Source: Rutpela maculata (Eukaryota; Arthropoda; Insecta; Coleoptera; Cerambycidae). Taken from it: 64,000 bases of DNA. The notes under the pieces were generated by a model. That model did no database searches and had not been told where the DNA came from. It saw only the letters and a list, made by a program, of their open reading frames with translations. This document shows positions 31,811 through 42,652 of the stretch, piece after piece. The number at the start of each line of letters is the position of its first letter. Within the stretch, counting starts at the first letter, position 1. The DNA is taken from the NCBI GenBank assembly GCA_936432065.2, contig OW386289.2, positions 18,992,277 through 19,056,276 of the forward strand. Reading direction: 5' to 3'. A program made the translations under genes and the position numbers.

Positions 31811-33160
31811 TCAAACTAAATTGTTTGTGTTAATTGAATGTGCGAAAACTGACACATTATTTTCGTTTCTTTCGACTGAGCTTTGAATGGCAGTGTTACT
31901 AGAACTGTGACTTTGACTTTGACCTTGCTGACCTTGGCTCTGACCTCGATCATTTTTTGTATTTATAGGATGCAAAATGGTATTAAGATTTGAATGGCAC
32001 TTGCGACATTTACCATGTGTACAATTGACTCTAAAATGTCCAGGTTGCAAACAGTTTTCACATAAATTGCGTTTCTTAAGCTCAACATACTTTTCATTGA
32101 GTGTCAACTTTAAAAACTGCGGACAATTGTAAATAACATGAGCCTCTTTACAAAAATAGCACGCAAATGAGGAATTTCCTGTATTTGGTCCACCCGTGTT
32201 ATTATTGTCTTGCACCACTGCAAAAGAATAGTTAGGCTTTCTGAAATCTTTTGACTTGTTATTAAAATCCTTGTCTTTACATGAAAAGAGTTTTTTGTTT
32301 ACATCAAGAGCTTCCAATAGCAAAAACCGATAAGTTCCTTGAAAGTAGGCATAGTATTACTCTTTATTGTAGATTCCCACTCCCGTTTGCTTAAATTATC
32401 CAACTTACTATTAACTAAGTGAATAATAATAGTGTCCCAATGTGATGTTTCCTGACCCAATGGCTCTAACGCTCTTAAATTCTTTAAAGTAGTGTCTACT
32501 AAATTGCGTAAAGCAGAACAAGATTTCTTATATATGAGCGGCATATCGAACAATGCTTTAATATGATTGTGAACAATTAATCGTTTATTCTCAAACCTTT
32601 CTTTCAATAGGTTTCCGGCAATAAGATAATTACTAACCGTAATTTCTAGAGAACCGATAACTTGTGCGGCCTCCCCACTTAGACATGATTTTAAATAGTG
32701 AAATTTTTGTACGGTATCTACGGTTTGTGTGAATCAGAGACATGAATGTATCGTGGAAATGGTACCAATTTTCATAGCATCCACTGAATGTGGGTAAATC
32801 GATAGGTTTTAGTTTTATGTTTCCTACATGCCTCGAAACGTTTGGCTCACTCTGTACAGCAATTGGTGCAGGCGGACAAATATCTACAATCAGACTTTTT
32901 GCCGTGGCAATTATTCTGAAAAATTGATCTTCTAATTCATTTGTAACATTTACAGATTCCGTCTCATCAATAAGTTCTAATTCCGATTGCAAAGTCCCAA
33001 ACTCTTTAAACAATATGTCAATTTTTTCTAACCTAGTTTTTATCTCAAACTTTTTCTCAAAATTCATAGCATCAGACACAAAATTAGTAAATCTAGTTAA
33101 AGCTGCTTTTATTTGCCCACGGCGAGCTTTTATATCTTTGATTCTTTGTTCTACAAACAT
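31811..33160 (-). pseudogene. gag: BEL gag with two zinc knuckles, frameshifted
   Basis: Starts at the ATG at 33160 (MFVEQRIKDIKARRGQIKA). The Pao-type gag region (DUF1759-like) follows, with IDLPTFSGCYENWYHFHDTF at about 32750-32815. The frame changes near 32640 and again near 32310; intermediate parts (HIKALFDMPLIYKKSCSALR) match the same family. The last piece has two knuckles, CYFCKEAHVIYNC and CENCLQPGHFRVNC, and a Ser/Gln-rich end. It would form the particle and bind RNA; as read here it cannot be made in one piece. Confidence 0.8.
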
Positions 33161-33162
33161 TT

Positions 33163-33731
33163 TTATTGTTTAATTAAAATATCGTTAAAAATTTTGAATT
33201 GAAAGGCAAAAATTGAAATTGTTTCGTCAAATTTGTATAGCAACACTTGCTTCAAACTATTACATATACCTAGTAAAATCGATTAAATTAAAAATTGTTT
33301 CTGAAATTAAATGGAAACTCGCAAAATCGTTTTCATAAATCATAAACTGTTGTATGGCTATTGTCTAAACTCGTAACTTGTAAAATCGCTATTCGTTAAA
33401 AATTGACACTGTTCAGTTAATCGTAACTTCGTTTGAATTTTGTTTTGCCGGCAACATCGAAATTCCGACACCGCGACACACTAATGATACCTGCTTTTTA
33501 CGTTCGGAAATCACGCAAATAGATATTGACAATCGATAAAAGTGCACAAAATACAAGACCAAATCGAATAGCCTTCGAAAAGGCAAAATAATAGCAATGG
33601 AAAATGGAATAATTTGGAATAGGCTTACTTTACAATGGCTTCTCAAAATGGACTCGTCCAACCACCTGCTGGACCACGTTTCTTCGTTTACTTCTTTACT
33701 TGGCACAATCCAGCTCGAAGATTGACCAGCA
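33163..33731 (-). promoter_or_regulatory. BEL leader with candidate primer-binding site
   Basis: Untranslated region between the 5' LTR and gag. Three bases inside the LTR the coding strand reads TGGTCAATCTTCGAGC (plus-strand 33713-33728), which begins with TGG as a tRNA 3'-end complement should. I could not assign the tRNA. Confidence 0.45.
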
Positions 33732-33954
33732 TGTATAATTGCGACTTGAAGGACCACTAATAATCTTGTATATTGTACTTGTAATTGTTTATTGAATTAA
33801 ATTTTTACAAGTATTATTAGAATGCTAGACAGACCACTTGTAAATTGTACGTCTAACAAAACGTGTCGTTCTAAAAGTAAGAACTACCGACTGACACCGC
33901 AAGGCGGCGCATGCACTTATACCTTTTTGGCGAAGGCGTACAATAATTCAAACA
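33732..33954 (-). repeat. BEL 5' LTR
   Basis: 223 bp, from TGTATAATTGCGACTTG to ACAATAATTCAAACA on the plus strand, followed by the TGTTC duplication at 33955-33959. Confidence 0.85.
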
Positions 33955-33959
33955 TGTTC

Positions 33960-34375
33960 TAAATTAAAAAACACACATGTAAAGAAATGTTGTGTTTAAA
34001 CCCCTTCTACGCCTATGAATTGCTTGCAGTTCTGCAAAAAGAGATAACGAATTATTTACATTTTTATAATTGGTTCGGTTGAGGCGCTTATCAAAGGTAC
34101 CGCCATTCTTTGCTTTGAACCGCCGGCCGGCGACGAGTCGGTCGGTAATCTTTGCACTTTTTTATGACAATTTAAAAGTTGTAGAATTATACCTAGTACA
34201 CGTCCATTGACAAAGGCAGTGGTTCTCAAATGTTTCCTACCCTAATATTTAAATTGTTGAGCTAGGTCAGTTTTTTTCAAAGTGTCCCTAGGGGAAAAAG
34301 TCATAAAGGTTTTTTGTTTGTCTAGTCGGTCCCCATTACCAGTTTTTTTTAATGACATGAAATGATTACACCCTG
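33960..34375 (+). other. Right end of the mariner-like transposon
   Basis: Noncoding remainder of the element after the BEL insertion. The last 75 bp are the right terminal inverted repeat (AATGACATGAAATGATTACA, then CCCTG), the complement of 8748-8820. Confidence 0.7.
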
Positions 34376-34573
34376 TATATATCAATAAACAATTTTTCGT
34401 TATACCTCCCTCGTAAGTACACTCTAATACCCATTGTTTCGTCAATCGTAAGTGACGCTTTATGTACCAAATACTTGTTGCCATTGGCAACGGGTCGTTA
34501 TTTTTCATAACGTCCCTAGGAAATAAAGTAAATTTGGAAAAATGCTCTCTTTTATATAAGTATTCAATGTTTT

Positions 34574-34707
34574 AACCTCCCACAATAAAATTGTGGGAGG
34601 TTACTACCCAGTAAACATTAATGTAACTTTACCTCTCTGAGAGGTAAAGTTACATTAATGTTTACTGGGTAGTAACCTCCCACTAATAAAACGTCCACGT
34701 TTTATTA
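34574..34707. repeat. Three consecutive perfect or near-perfect palindromes
   Basis: First, 34574-34602: AACCTCCCACAA, TAAAA, then the inverse. Second, 34593-34683: two 45-bp arms, perfectly complementary around a single T at 34638 (core ACCTCTC-T-GAGAGGT). Third, 34681-34708: CTAATAAAACGT and its inverse around CC. The first and second share the GTGGGAGGTT arm, so alternative hairpins are possible. Confidence 0.85.
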
Positions 34708-34817
34708 GTAAGATTAATAGAACATTTTTATATAAAATATTTTACATAATTTTACATAGCATATACGTAAAATAATATCATATTTAAGTCAACATATTAA
34801 CTTAATTACTTATGCAC

Positions 34818-34831
34818 AAGTTTACATATTT
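34818..34831. repeat. Target duplication of the LOA-like LINE, 3' side
   Basis: AAGTTTACATATTT, repeated exactly at 40198-40211. Confidence 0.85.
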
Positions 34832-34928
34832 AGATTAGATTAGATTAGATTGAAGGGAGGAGCTGGCCGCTTAGCCTTGGCCACCGCGACCCCTTTGGAT
34901 CTATTGTGGCGCTCCTAATCTAATTCAT

Positions 34929-37900
34929 TTAGAGTTCCTCATCCAGCTTTGTCTTTTGTACCAGACTCCATAGCCTTGATAGGGGCTCCTTAGTATAGCT
35001 ATCCGCTCTTGGTTTTTCCTCACCAAGTATTTGGAATCTCAGTCTGGCTAGGCCTTCACAATGGCACAGCACATGTACTGAGGTTTCCTCTTCCTCTTGA
35101 CAGAATCTACATGTTGCATCATCTGCCAGGCCCATTAGACTCATATGCCTATTGAACCTACAATGTCCAGTTAGAAGACCCACTATTATCCTAATGGCCT
35201 TTCTACTTTGGCCTAGTAGATCTTCCGTAAATTGGGCCGACCGTTCTTTAATGAACTCTTTGGCCTGTCTCTGTCGCGGGAAACTCTTCCACCATTCTAG
35301 AGATTTGTCCTGTACCCATTTATTAATGGATTCTCGTTTGCATGGCTTAGCCACGCCACAAAAGGGTTCGGGGCCTACCAGGGCATTAGATGCGCCTTCC
35401 CGAGCCAGCTCATCAGCCTTTTCATTTCCCCTGTGTCCCTCATGTCCTGGTACCCATGCCACGGTCACTTTGTTCTGACTTCCTAGGTCCATAAGGGCGT
35501 TAATACAATCCCATACTAGTCTTGAGTCGACCTACATGGAATCGATTGCCTTTAGCGCCGCTTGGCTGTCGGAAAAAATGGCAATTGACTGGTTGACAGT
35601 TCCTTGCCTCATTATTTCCCTTGCACACCACTGTATAGCGGCCACCTCTGTCTGAAATACTGTGGCATGTATTCCTAGACTTATCGGGATTTGTTTTCGA
35701 CCTTATCCCGTAAATCCCAGCTCCTACTCCATGTTCTGTCTTGGAGCCGTCCGTGTACCAGACTATTTGTGCTAATATCGGAGGGCCATTCTTCCAGTCC
35801 CCTCTGTCTGGTATCTTGATTTGAAAGTTTTTATAGAAGTTATACTTTGGGACCATGCTGTCCGTGGGCATTCCCAGAATGGGGTCTGCCTTCAGCTCTG
35901 AGTATAATTTTTGGTGCTCTGTACCGTGTTGCTGCCTTATGGGCGTTGTGCCTTGCATTAGCCTGTGCAACACCGAACGAGCTTCCCCCTGGATAAAAAT
36001 GTGTAGTGGTGGCCAATCTAGAAGGAACTCCAAAGCCGCCGTGGGAGCAGATATTATGACCCCCGTGGCGCACAGGCAAGCAAGCGCCACTTAATAGCCT
36101 TACTGCTCCCGGCTGCAATGTCTTGGTCCACCATACCACCGATCCATAGGTTATCATGGGTCTAACGACCCTAGTATATAACCATAGGGACATCTTGGGG
36201 TTTAATCCCCAGTTTTTTCCACACATCTGCCTGCACCTTCCCAGAGCAATCGTTGCTTTTTTTGTGACTTTTTGGATGTGGGTATTCCATGTCAGTTTTT
36301 GGTCAAAGATGACTCCTAGGTATTTAGCCTCACTGGCAAATGGAATTTCCACTCCATTGAGCCTTAGGGATTTTAGACCTCCCAAGGATCTTTTTCGTGT
36401 GAAAGTGACCACTGTGGTTTTGTGAGGATTTATGGATAGTTCTTCCTCACTACACCACCTGTCAACAATGTTTATGGCTCTTTGCGAACGCTCTGATATG
36501 GTGTTCGCAAATCGCCCCTTGACTACTATTGCTAGGTCGTCAGCATATCCTAGGCAATAAAAGCCTTCTGCGGAAACTTTCCGGAGGAGTTCGTCAACGA
36601 GGGTTGCCCACAGCAGTGGAGATAGTACTCCTCCTTGAGGGCAGCCTGTACTCACCTTCGCCTCAACGGTAGCCTCGCCCAGACTGGATACTATTACCCT
36701 CTTATCTAGGCTGGCCTTAATCCACTGGCAGAGTACTGTTGGGACTCCTCTATTTGACAACGAGTTCGTTAATGATTGCGTTGTCGCGTTGTTGAACGCT
36801 CCTTCTATATCAAGAAATGTTGCCACTGCTATTTCTTTGTCATCCAATGACTTTGACAGTAGCCTGTTCAAATCATCCAGCGCGAGGTCTGTTGACTTTC
36901 CCGGCTGGTATGCATATTGACGTTCACTAAGGGGGTTTTCCCTTAGTACCTCGTCTCTAATGTACCTGTCCAGTAGTCTTTCCAACGTTTTAAGTAGGAA
37001 AGAGGACAGGCTTATGGGTCTGTATGACTTGGGCGTTTGGTCTGATATTCTGCCTACTTTTGGTAGGTAGGTGACCTTCACCTTCCGCCACATGTGTGGT
37101 ATGTATTTCCAGGCCAGGCAGGCTCTGAATATTTTGCACAGATGTGGTACTATTATATCCTGCCCTTTTTGGAGCAGAATCGGGTAAATTCCATCCATAC
37201 CAGGAGATTTGTATGGTTGGAACTTGTTAATTGCCCATCTGATTTTGTTGGGTTTCGCTACCTCGTTGGCTAGCCTCCAATCCTCAGGTCTGGGCCGTTC
37301 AGGCCTTTGATCTGGGAATTGCACGGCCTCCGATCTCTTCACTACCAGTGAGCCTGGAAAGTGTGCCTCCATGAGCAATTCAATACTTCCCGTCAGTGTT
37401 TCCGTGTAGGTTCCGTCCTCCTTTTTAAGGAGGCCTACTTTATTTGCAGTGCAACCATCCTTGGCCAAGACCCTGTGGATTCTAGAGGCTGCAGGGCCAT
37501 CATCGATCTCTTCACAGAACCTCCTCCATGAGTGTCTTTTGGCCTTACGGATTTCTTTGTTGTACTGCGTGAGTTTGACTTTGTAGGTATCCCAGTCTTG
37601 TTTGGATTTGGCCTTATTGAACAGTTTTCTCACTTCAGTTCTGAGGCCTTCCAGATGTTTGTTCCACCAGACTGTTTTACCCCCGTTTTTCCTTATTTTC
37701 TCTGGACAGTTTTCCTGGTAAGCAGCCATTATGGCCTCGCTTACCTGTTCCACTGCTACCTCAAGGCTCCCTACATCCCTTCCAGATGCTGTCCCTCCCT
37801 GCAGGTGCCTTCTGAGGGACTCTAAGTAGCTTTCCCAGTTGGTCTCTCGGGGATTTCTGAACTTTGTCTCTGTCAGGGATGGGGTCGTAATGTCAAATCT

Positions 37901-38558
37901 TATGTGCATGTGATCGGAACCTGATGGCTCTTCTGACACATGCCAGTTTACAATGTTAGCGCTTGTATTACTCGTATATAAGGTTATATCTAAGACTTCT
38001 TTACGTACCGAAGTAACAAAAGTAGGTTTTTGCCTGTATTGGCTATTAGTAACCCTTCACCTAGAATGAACTGTAATAAAGACTCACCCCTCGTGTTGAC
38101 GTTGGTGCTTCCCCATACCATATGGTGTGCGTTGGCATCACATCCCGTTATCATTGGAAGGTTCTTTTCTCCGCAATAGGCAACTATGTCGCTCAGTAGT
38201 TGCGGAGGGCAGAACCTTTCCTCGCCTGGGAAGTAGGCGGAGCATATAATCCAGCTCTTCATCCCCCCCTCCGTAGACGCTGTTAGGGTAGCTGTAACAA
38301 AGTCATCGGTGCAAAGCACCGGAATTAATGTGCAACTTACTCTACTGCTATATACGATACATGCTCTAGGTCTAGTTGAGGATGCATTGTACAGTAACTT
38401 ACCTTGCAATGGTTTTAGGCCTCCAGGCCTTCCTTTGACAAGCCAGGGCTCCTGCAGTAGGGCAACATCTATGCCTTCTTCCTCGAATCTCCTACATAAA
38501 ATGGCCGAAGCGGCCTTGGCATGATGGAGATTCGCTTGCAGGACTCTGATTTCTTCTC
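34929..38558 (-). pseudogene. LOA-like ORF2: endonuclease, RT, RNase H, frameshifted
   Basis: The endonuclease frame opens at about 38558 (EEIRVLQANLHHAKAAS, ALLQEPWLVKG, ITGCDANAHHMVWGS) and breaks near 37990. The RT frame runs 37960-35840 (WWNKHLEGLRTEVRKLFNKA, FLDIEGAFNNATTQ, GCPQGGVLSPLLWATLVDEL, catalytic GYADD at 36537-36551). It breaks near 36090, with RNase H starting in another frame (WYTDGSKTEHGVGAG at about 35760) and continuing after another shift near 35500 (VAWVPGHEGHRGNEKADELA). A C-terminal CCHC-like motif (CRFCQEEEETSVHVLCHC) ends the protein near 35050-35110. The product would nick, copy and degrade template as in other LINEs. Confidence 0.8.
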
Positions 38559-38631
38559 TTTTTTGGTGAAGATTCTAGGTTTACTGGTCCTCCCCAGCAA
38601 GTTCCTCCACCTCCATGAGCGTCGTCCGCTC

Positions 38632-39867
38632 TTAGGCTGAAAGCCTCTTAAGCGGACTTAGCCCACTTTGGCTCGAGGAGCTTCCTTCCTGGGAGGGGAG
38701 GGCCTTTTCCTTGCCTTCTCCCTTCTCCCTCTGCGTTCCACTACCCGAGGTCGTTTGGCTGCCTTCCGGGATTTGTGTTACTTTTTTGGGTCCCTGCTCC
38801 TTCGGGCGGAATTTTATCCTTCCCATTCCGAAGTAGGGACTCAAATCAAGTTTATGGAGCTCCTCCATGGACTGTTTGTCCATGGAGAAGGTCCACAATT
38901 GCCCTTTTTCGGACGGTGTTTTCCCAAACACCGTCTAGAGGTTGGTGTTTAGGCCCCTATTACTCACCCGTAATCTGGTGAGTATTCTGTCGGCCTCTAA
39001 TCTCTGGCCATCCTCATCGGGGACATACACAGAGCACGAGTGTAACCCCGGAATCTCGCTCCCCTCCAGTGCTCTGAGGCTTGCGCCCTCCCAAGGCTGG
39101 AGCGTGGGAACGACATCCCGCAGCCACCCTGCGCTCGTTGCATCTGCGCATGTCACCAGGAGGTAGCCTGGCCTATGTGTGCACCTGGCAAAGCGCACCT
39201 GAGGTCCTTCCAGTGGAATCCTCTCATAGGCCTCCATTATGGAGCTTTGGACGGCTTTCAGCTTTTCCGGCTCCATTGTTTCCAATGGGAAACCGTCCTG
39301 CACCACAGCGACCTTCTCGGCAGATAGGGCCTCCTTGAAGGATAAATCCTCCAATTTGGCCTTTTTCTTACGTCGCTGGCCACTGGGGGGCGTGACGGTT
39401 TCTTGGCGGGGCCTTTTTTGTGCCTCATGTCGGCCTTCTTGGCTCTCCTTTTTTCCCCTTTGGGCCTTTGTTTGGCCTTTTTGGAATCTGACCAAGTTCT
39501 CTTTGATTACGGCCCTTTTGGCCTGTATGTAATCTTGACCTGCCTTGGTCCGATCCTGGAGCTTCTTTTTGGCGGCTCCTGACAGACGCGCGAAGTGAAC
39601 TTCGTCGTCTGACATTAGGTCAACCTCTTCAAGCGAGTTGACCCTGAGGCTACCCTTGGATCGAGATGTGCTTGGCTCTTCAGCCTTAGCACTGTGTTGA
39701 TCTTTGGGTTTGGTGATTTCCGGGCTGTTGGCCTTCGGCACGACCGTTTGGCCTTCTGATTGCGCTTTTGGCTCTACAGCCTGCGCAGCCATCTGGCCTT
39801 CTGGTTGTGCTTCTGGCCTTTTAGCCTGCACTACCTTGTTTTTTTTATTTTTCTTTGAACTTTCCAT
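38632..39867 (-). pseudogene. LOA-like ORF1, frameshifted near its C-terminus
   Basis: Starts at the ATG at 39867 (MESSKKNKKNKVVQAKRPEA). The N-terminal half is highly charged with Glu-Gly-Gln repeats and Lys/Arg-rich blocks (PSGQRRKKKAKLEDLSFKEA), probably disordered and nucleic-acid binding. A globular part follows (QVRFARCTHRPGYLLVTCAD, SAGWLRDVVPTLQPWEGASL), like the middle domain of LOA/R1-type ORF1 proteins. The frame breaks at about 38935 after RVSNRGLNTNL; the continuation (FGKTPSEKGQLWTFSMDKQS) is in another frame to 38632. No CCHC knuckle is visible in this copy. Confidence 0.65.
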
Positions 39868-40089
39868 TTAGTTCCCACGAGTAGCTAGGGAAGTATAGGT
39901 CCACTCGGTCAGAGCCCCGCATGACCGAGTAAGGCGTGGGATACAAGGGGGTTCCGCCTGGTGTCTCCAGGGAAACGTTTGCGACCGCATTTAACCCTGC
40001 GGCCATTCAGCCCTCGGCACGTTATCTTCCGCCTTGGCTTGGGTTGAGTCGTCCTTAGTTTTCGCCGCTCATCTTTGACCTTACCGGCA

Positions 40090-40197
40090 TGGGTGACCCT
40101 ACCAGGAGTACCAGACTACCGCCGGTATCGCTCTCAAAATCATTGCGGTTACTTAAGCCCCTCCACCACGACAAGGTCACACGACTCCTCGGAGGGG
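40090..40197 (-). ncRNA. Candidate HDV-like self-cleaving ribozyme at the LINE 5' end
   Basis: The coding strand starts CCCCTCC (+1 to +7), which pairs with GGAGGGG at +34 to +40. ACC (+21-23) can pair with GGT (+31-33) around a 7-nt loop, directly next to the first helix, as in P3/P1 of HDV ribozymes. Downstream ACCGC can pair with GCGGT as a P4-like hairpin, and AGGAGT (+9-14) can pair with ACTCCT further on as P2. The topology is right and the location (first base of the element) is as in R2 and Baggins. The +1 base is C rather than the usual G and the catalytic C was not identified with certainty. Confidence 0.35.
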
Positions 40198-40211
40198 AAG
40201 TTTACATATTT
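40198..40211. repeat. Target duplication of the LOA-like LINE, 5' side
   Basis: Exact 14-bp copy of 34818-34831. Confidence 0.85.
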
Positions 40212-40444
40212 GCTACATAATTTTACTTAAAAATGTTTACCTACTTCATTTTACGACATCGAAGTCATGGAACGCGTCAGTGTCACGCTCACGCAGCACG
40301 CCAGTGTAAAATGATGTAAAATCTAACGTTTGTGTTTTTTGATCATTTTTGTGAAAAATTGTTTAATAACTTTGATTCAGAACTGTGAACCATAAAGCGT
40401 TGTGACTTTTTTAAATATTGTTTTATTTGGACGTTTTATTAGTG

Positions 40445-41554
40445 TAGAGGTTAGGTGCAAACCTAAACATCCCTCTTGTTTGCGAATTTGGTGTACATAC
40501 TTATGTTGGAGGTGCACCATTTTCTAGTGAATTACCCAAAAGTAAGTTTGTGTTGCACCATTTTTATAAAGATATTTATTTAAATGAAACGTAATCTTTT
40601 TATAGGTTAGAATTATTTCACGGGCAATCGTTATTCTCGACAGACAATTATATCATTACATGGATTTTGTCACACAAAAGCTGTATGTTGGTGCTGTTCC
40701 CACATTATTAAGTTCAACTGAATCCAGCGTAAGAAGTTGTAATTCAAGGAAACCCAGATCTTAATAGTGACCAAAAGCTTTTGCGAAGTACTATGCATAG
40801 GTATGGTTATTGTTTACCGACATCTTATAGCACCTACTTTGTGTTCGTTATTGTATTGTACATATATTTCAAGGTTTTGTATGTGTAAAATAGGCTAATA
40901 TTTTCCTGCAATTTTTCTTTTGTTCAAAATTGGCTTCAGCACGTCAAAATATTTCAGAAAAATTAGATCAGAACCTTAGGACAAAACCATTGCCCCTTTT
41001 TAGGGGATAAAAGGGGTGATAACCAAAAACTGATACATTTTTTTTTAATATCAGAATAGGTTTCAACATGTTAAAAAACAGGATTAGATGGTTCTGTTGT
41101 TGTCTTGTGATTAATGATATTGCTTGTATCGCCATTAAAAAAATTAATTTGATCATTATAAAACTACGAAGAAAACTAGAATTGTCTGAACCTTTATGGT
41201 TAACTTTGTTGCAATAAATTAAGACAATTAAGATTTGCCATTATTAAAAATATGCTTCTGGTAGAATTAAATTATCTTGGTAAAGGACCCCGCACATTTT
41301 CTTACATCAAATAGCTCTCGGTGAATGTAATAGTATAATACCGTGTGTGTAGCCGAACGCTAGGCATCGGGAGTAAAATTACAACATCGCGCGTGCCAGC
41401 TGGCTAAAATGAAATAACAGGCTGGAATGCTCCGCTCGACGGAGGAATTTACGGCAACTATGTTGTCATATCTATCGCGCTACGTGGATGTACATGCCTA
41501 ATGGGAAATTACACGCACGGTATAATTTAATATTTATACAAAAAAAGCTTAAGA
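40445..41554. other. AT-rich DNA, no gene seen
   Basis: No protein-like frame on either strand. A GC-richer patch at 41280-41530 contains no clear ORF or RNA signature. Confidence 0.5.
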
Positions 41555-42070
41555 AACAGTAACAAGTTCGAAAATTGAATCGTTGATTGTTTACTTTTCA
41601 GAGGCGTTAATTAACAATTTGTTTATATGACTGTTGAAGAAACTACTTTATTATGGGATTCTCACAAGATTGATGCACTCCTCTACAACTTATGCATGAA
41701 AAAAGTACTGCTTTACACACTTGTTGCATAAATAAGTAGATATTTTAAAATTATTTAAAACAATTTTTTGGCAATTATTTAACAAATTAATTTTTTTCAC
41801 GCTTCACGGTTCCCAATTGGCGTAGAAAACCCCGTTTTTTAAAATTGTTTCTTTTTTTGTGATCTTTTGAAACATTCTAATAATTTTTAATTGTTTAATT
41901 CTGAGAAAAAAAATTCTTTATAAAAAATTTAAAATGATTTTATATAGTTTAAAAAAATTGTGTTAACACCACTGAAAAGTAGGAGAAAAATCTTCATTCT
42001 AAAACAAATTGTTCTATGACTTGATGCACTTAAACAGTCAACGGTTCAATTTTCGACTTTGTTATTGTTT
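41555..42070. mobile_element. MITE with about 39-bp inverted ends
   Basis: CGAAAATTGAATCGTTGATT at 41569-41588 is mirrored by the inverse at 42036-42055 with two mismatches, and the match extends outward (AACAGTAACAA against AACAATAACAA). Internal sequence also has inverted similarity (TTGATGCACT motifs near 41671 and 42022). No coding capacity. The target duplication was not identified. Confidence 0.6.
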
Positions 42071-42650
42071 TCTTTTGGCGTTGTTATAAACATTTCCACT
42101 TGAAATTTGGTGTGATGATTTAATGGGCTTATTTAGCATATTTTTTTATTACATTTTGCAAAAAAATCTCTTAATTTTAGAGCGAAATTCAAAAAACTAG
42201 ATTCTAAGATCTCTAGAGGCTTTAAAATGAATCAAGAATATAGACGCTGCGTGAAGTCGTTCACTCCTAGTTGCATTTTCATTCTCCTTTTTTTCGGCAG
42301 TTATATGCTGCATACTCTTATGTTGAAATACTCCAATAGTCCCCAAATCACCATCTCTGGCAGATTAGACAAATCTGATTTTAAATAGCTGGGTTTTAAC
42401 AGTGTAAACTCAAGTTTGAGGCAGACTTTCGAATTGAATGACAGCACTTTGAGCATATGTTCATGTTTAAAGCAGTATACTTCTGAAACTTATCGGATCT
42501 ACCTCAAATTTTCCATTCCATTGGAAGCGTGTTTTCGTAAAGTTTTGTTAAAATATATACATTATTATTTAAGCTATCATAAATTGTTTAATAACTTAAC
42601 AAATTGATCAAAATAGTTTGCATCTAGCTATATAACCAGATTTACTACAC
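42071..42650. other. AT-rich DNA, no gene seen
   Basis: Only short frames without protein-like composition. No repeat structure is evident. Confidence 0.5.
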
Positions 42651-42652
42651 TA

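Larger units (their letters stand above)
23282..33954 (-). mobile_element. BEL/Pao LTR retrotransposon, defective, split by a LINE
   Basis: LTRs lie at 23282-23506 and 33732-33954, and TGTTC is duplicated outside them (23277-23281 and 33955-33959). The minus-strand order is LTR, gag, protease, start of RT, end of integrase, LTR. The RT C-terminal part with its catalytic motif, RNase H and the integrase zinc region are missing, because RT runs straight into integrase sequence at about 30580. An I-like LINE (24564-30488) sits in the integrase. The two LTRs differ at ten or more sites, so this insertion is older than the Gypsy one. Confidence 0.85.
8748..34375 (+). mobile_element. Tc1/mariner-like DNA transposon with large nested insertions
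   Basis: The ends are CAGGGTGTAATCATTTTCAT (8748 onward) and its near-exact inverse ending at 34375. The match runs on through GTCATTAAAAAAAACTGG for about 70 bp with few mismatches. TA lies directly outside both ends (8746-8747 and 34376-34377), the usual Tc1/mariner duplication. Removing the nested elements leaves about 2.6 kb holding one transposase gene, split into 9551-9868 and about 22205-22996. The transposase has several lesions, so the copy is dead. Confidence 0.8.
34832..40197 (-). mobile_element. LOA-like LINE, full length, multiply broken
   Basis: A 5.4-kb element with a perfect 14-bp duplication. It encodes ORF1 and an ORF2 with endonuclease, RT and RNase H. The 3' tail on the coding strand is (AATCT)n (34832-34851), not poly(A). 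The RT motif GCPQGGVLSPLLW and the endonuclease start LQANLHHAKAAS are typical of the LOA/R1 side of the LINE tree, and RNase H favours LOA. The 5' end folds into a possible ribozyme. Several frameshifts make this copy inactive. Confidence 0.8.
34681..40444. mobile_element. MITE with CACTA-starting inverted ends, split by the LOA-like LINE
   Basis: CACTAATAAAACGTCCA at 34681-34697 is the exact complement of TGGACGTTTTATTAGTG at 40428-40444. Without the LINE the interval is about 0.4 kb and noncoding, rich in TTACATA-type motifs. The CACTA start recalls EnSpm/CACTA elements, but the adjacent 3 bp (TCC and TAG) do not form a duplication, so the superfamily is open. Confidence 0.5.
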
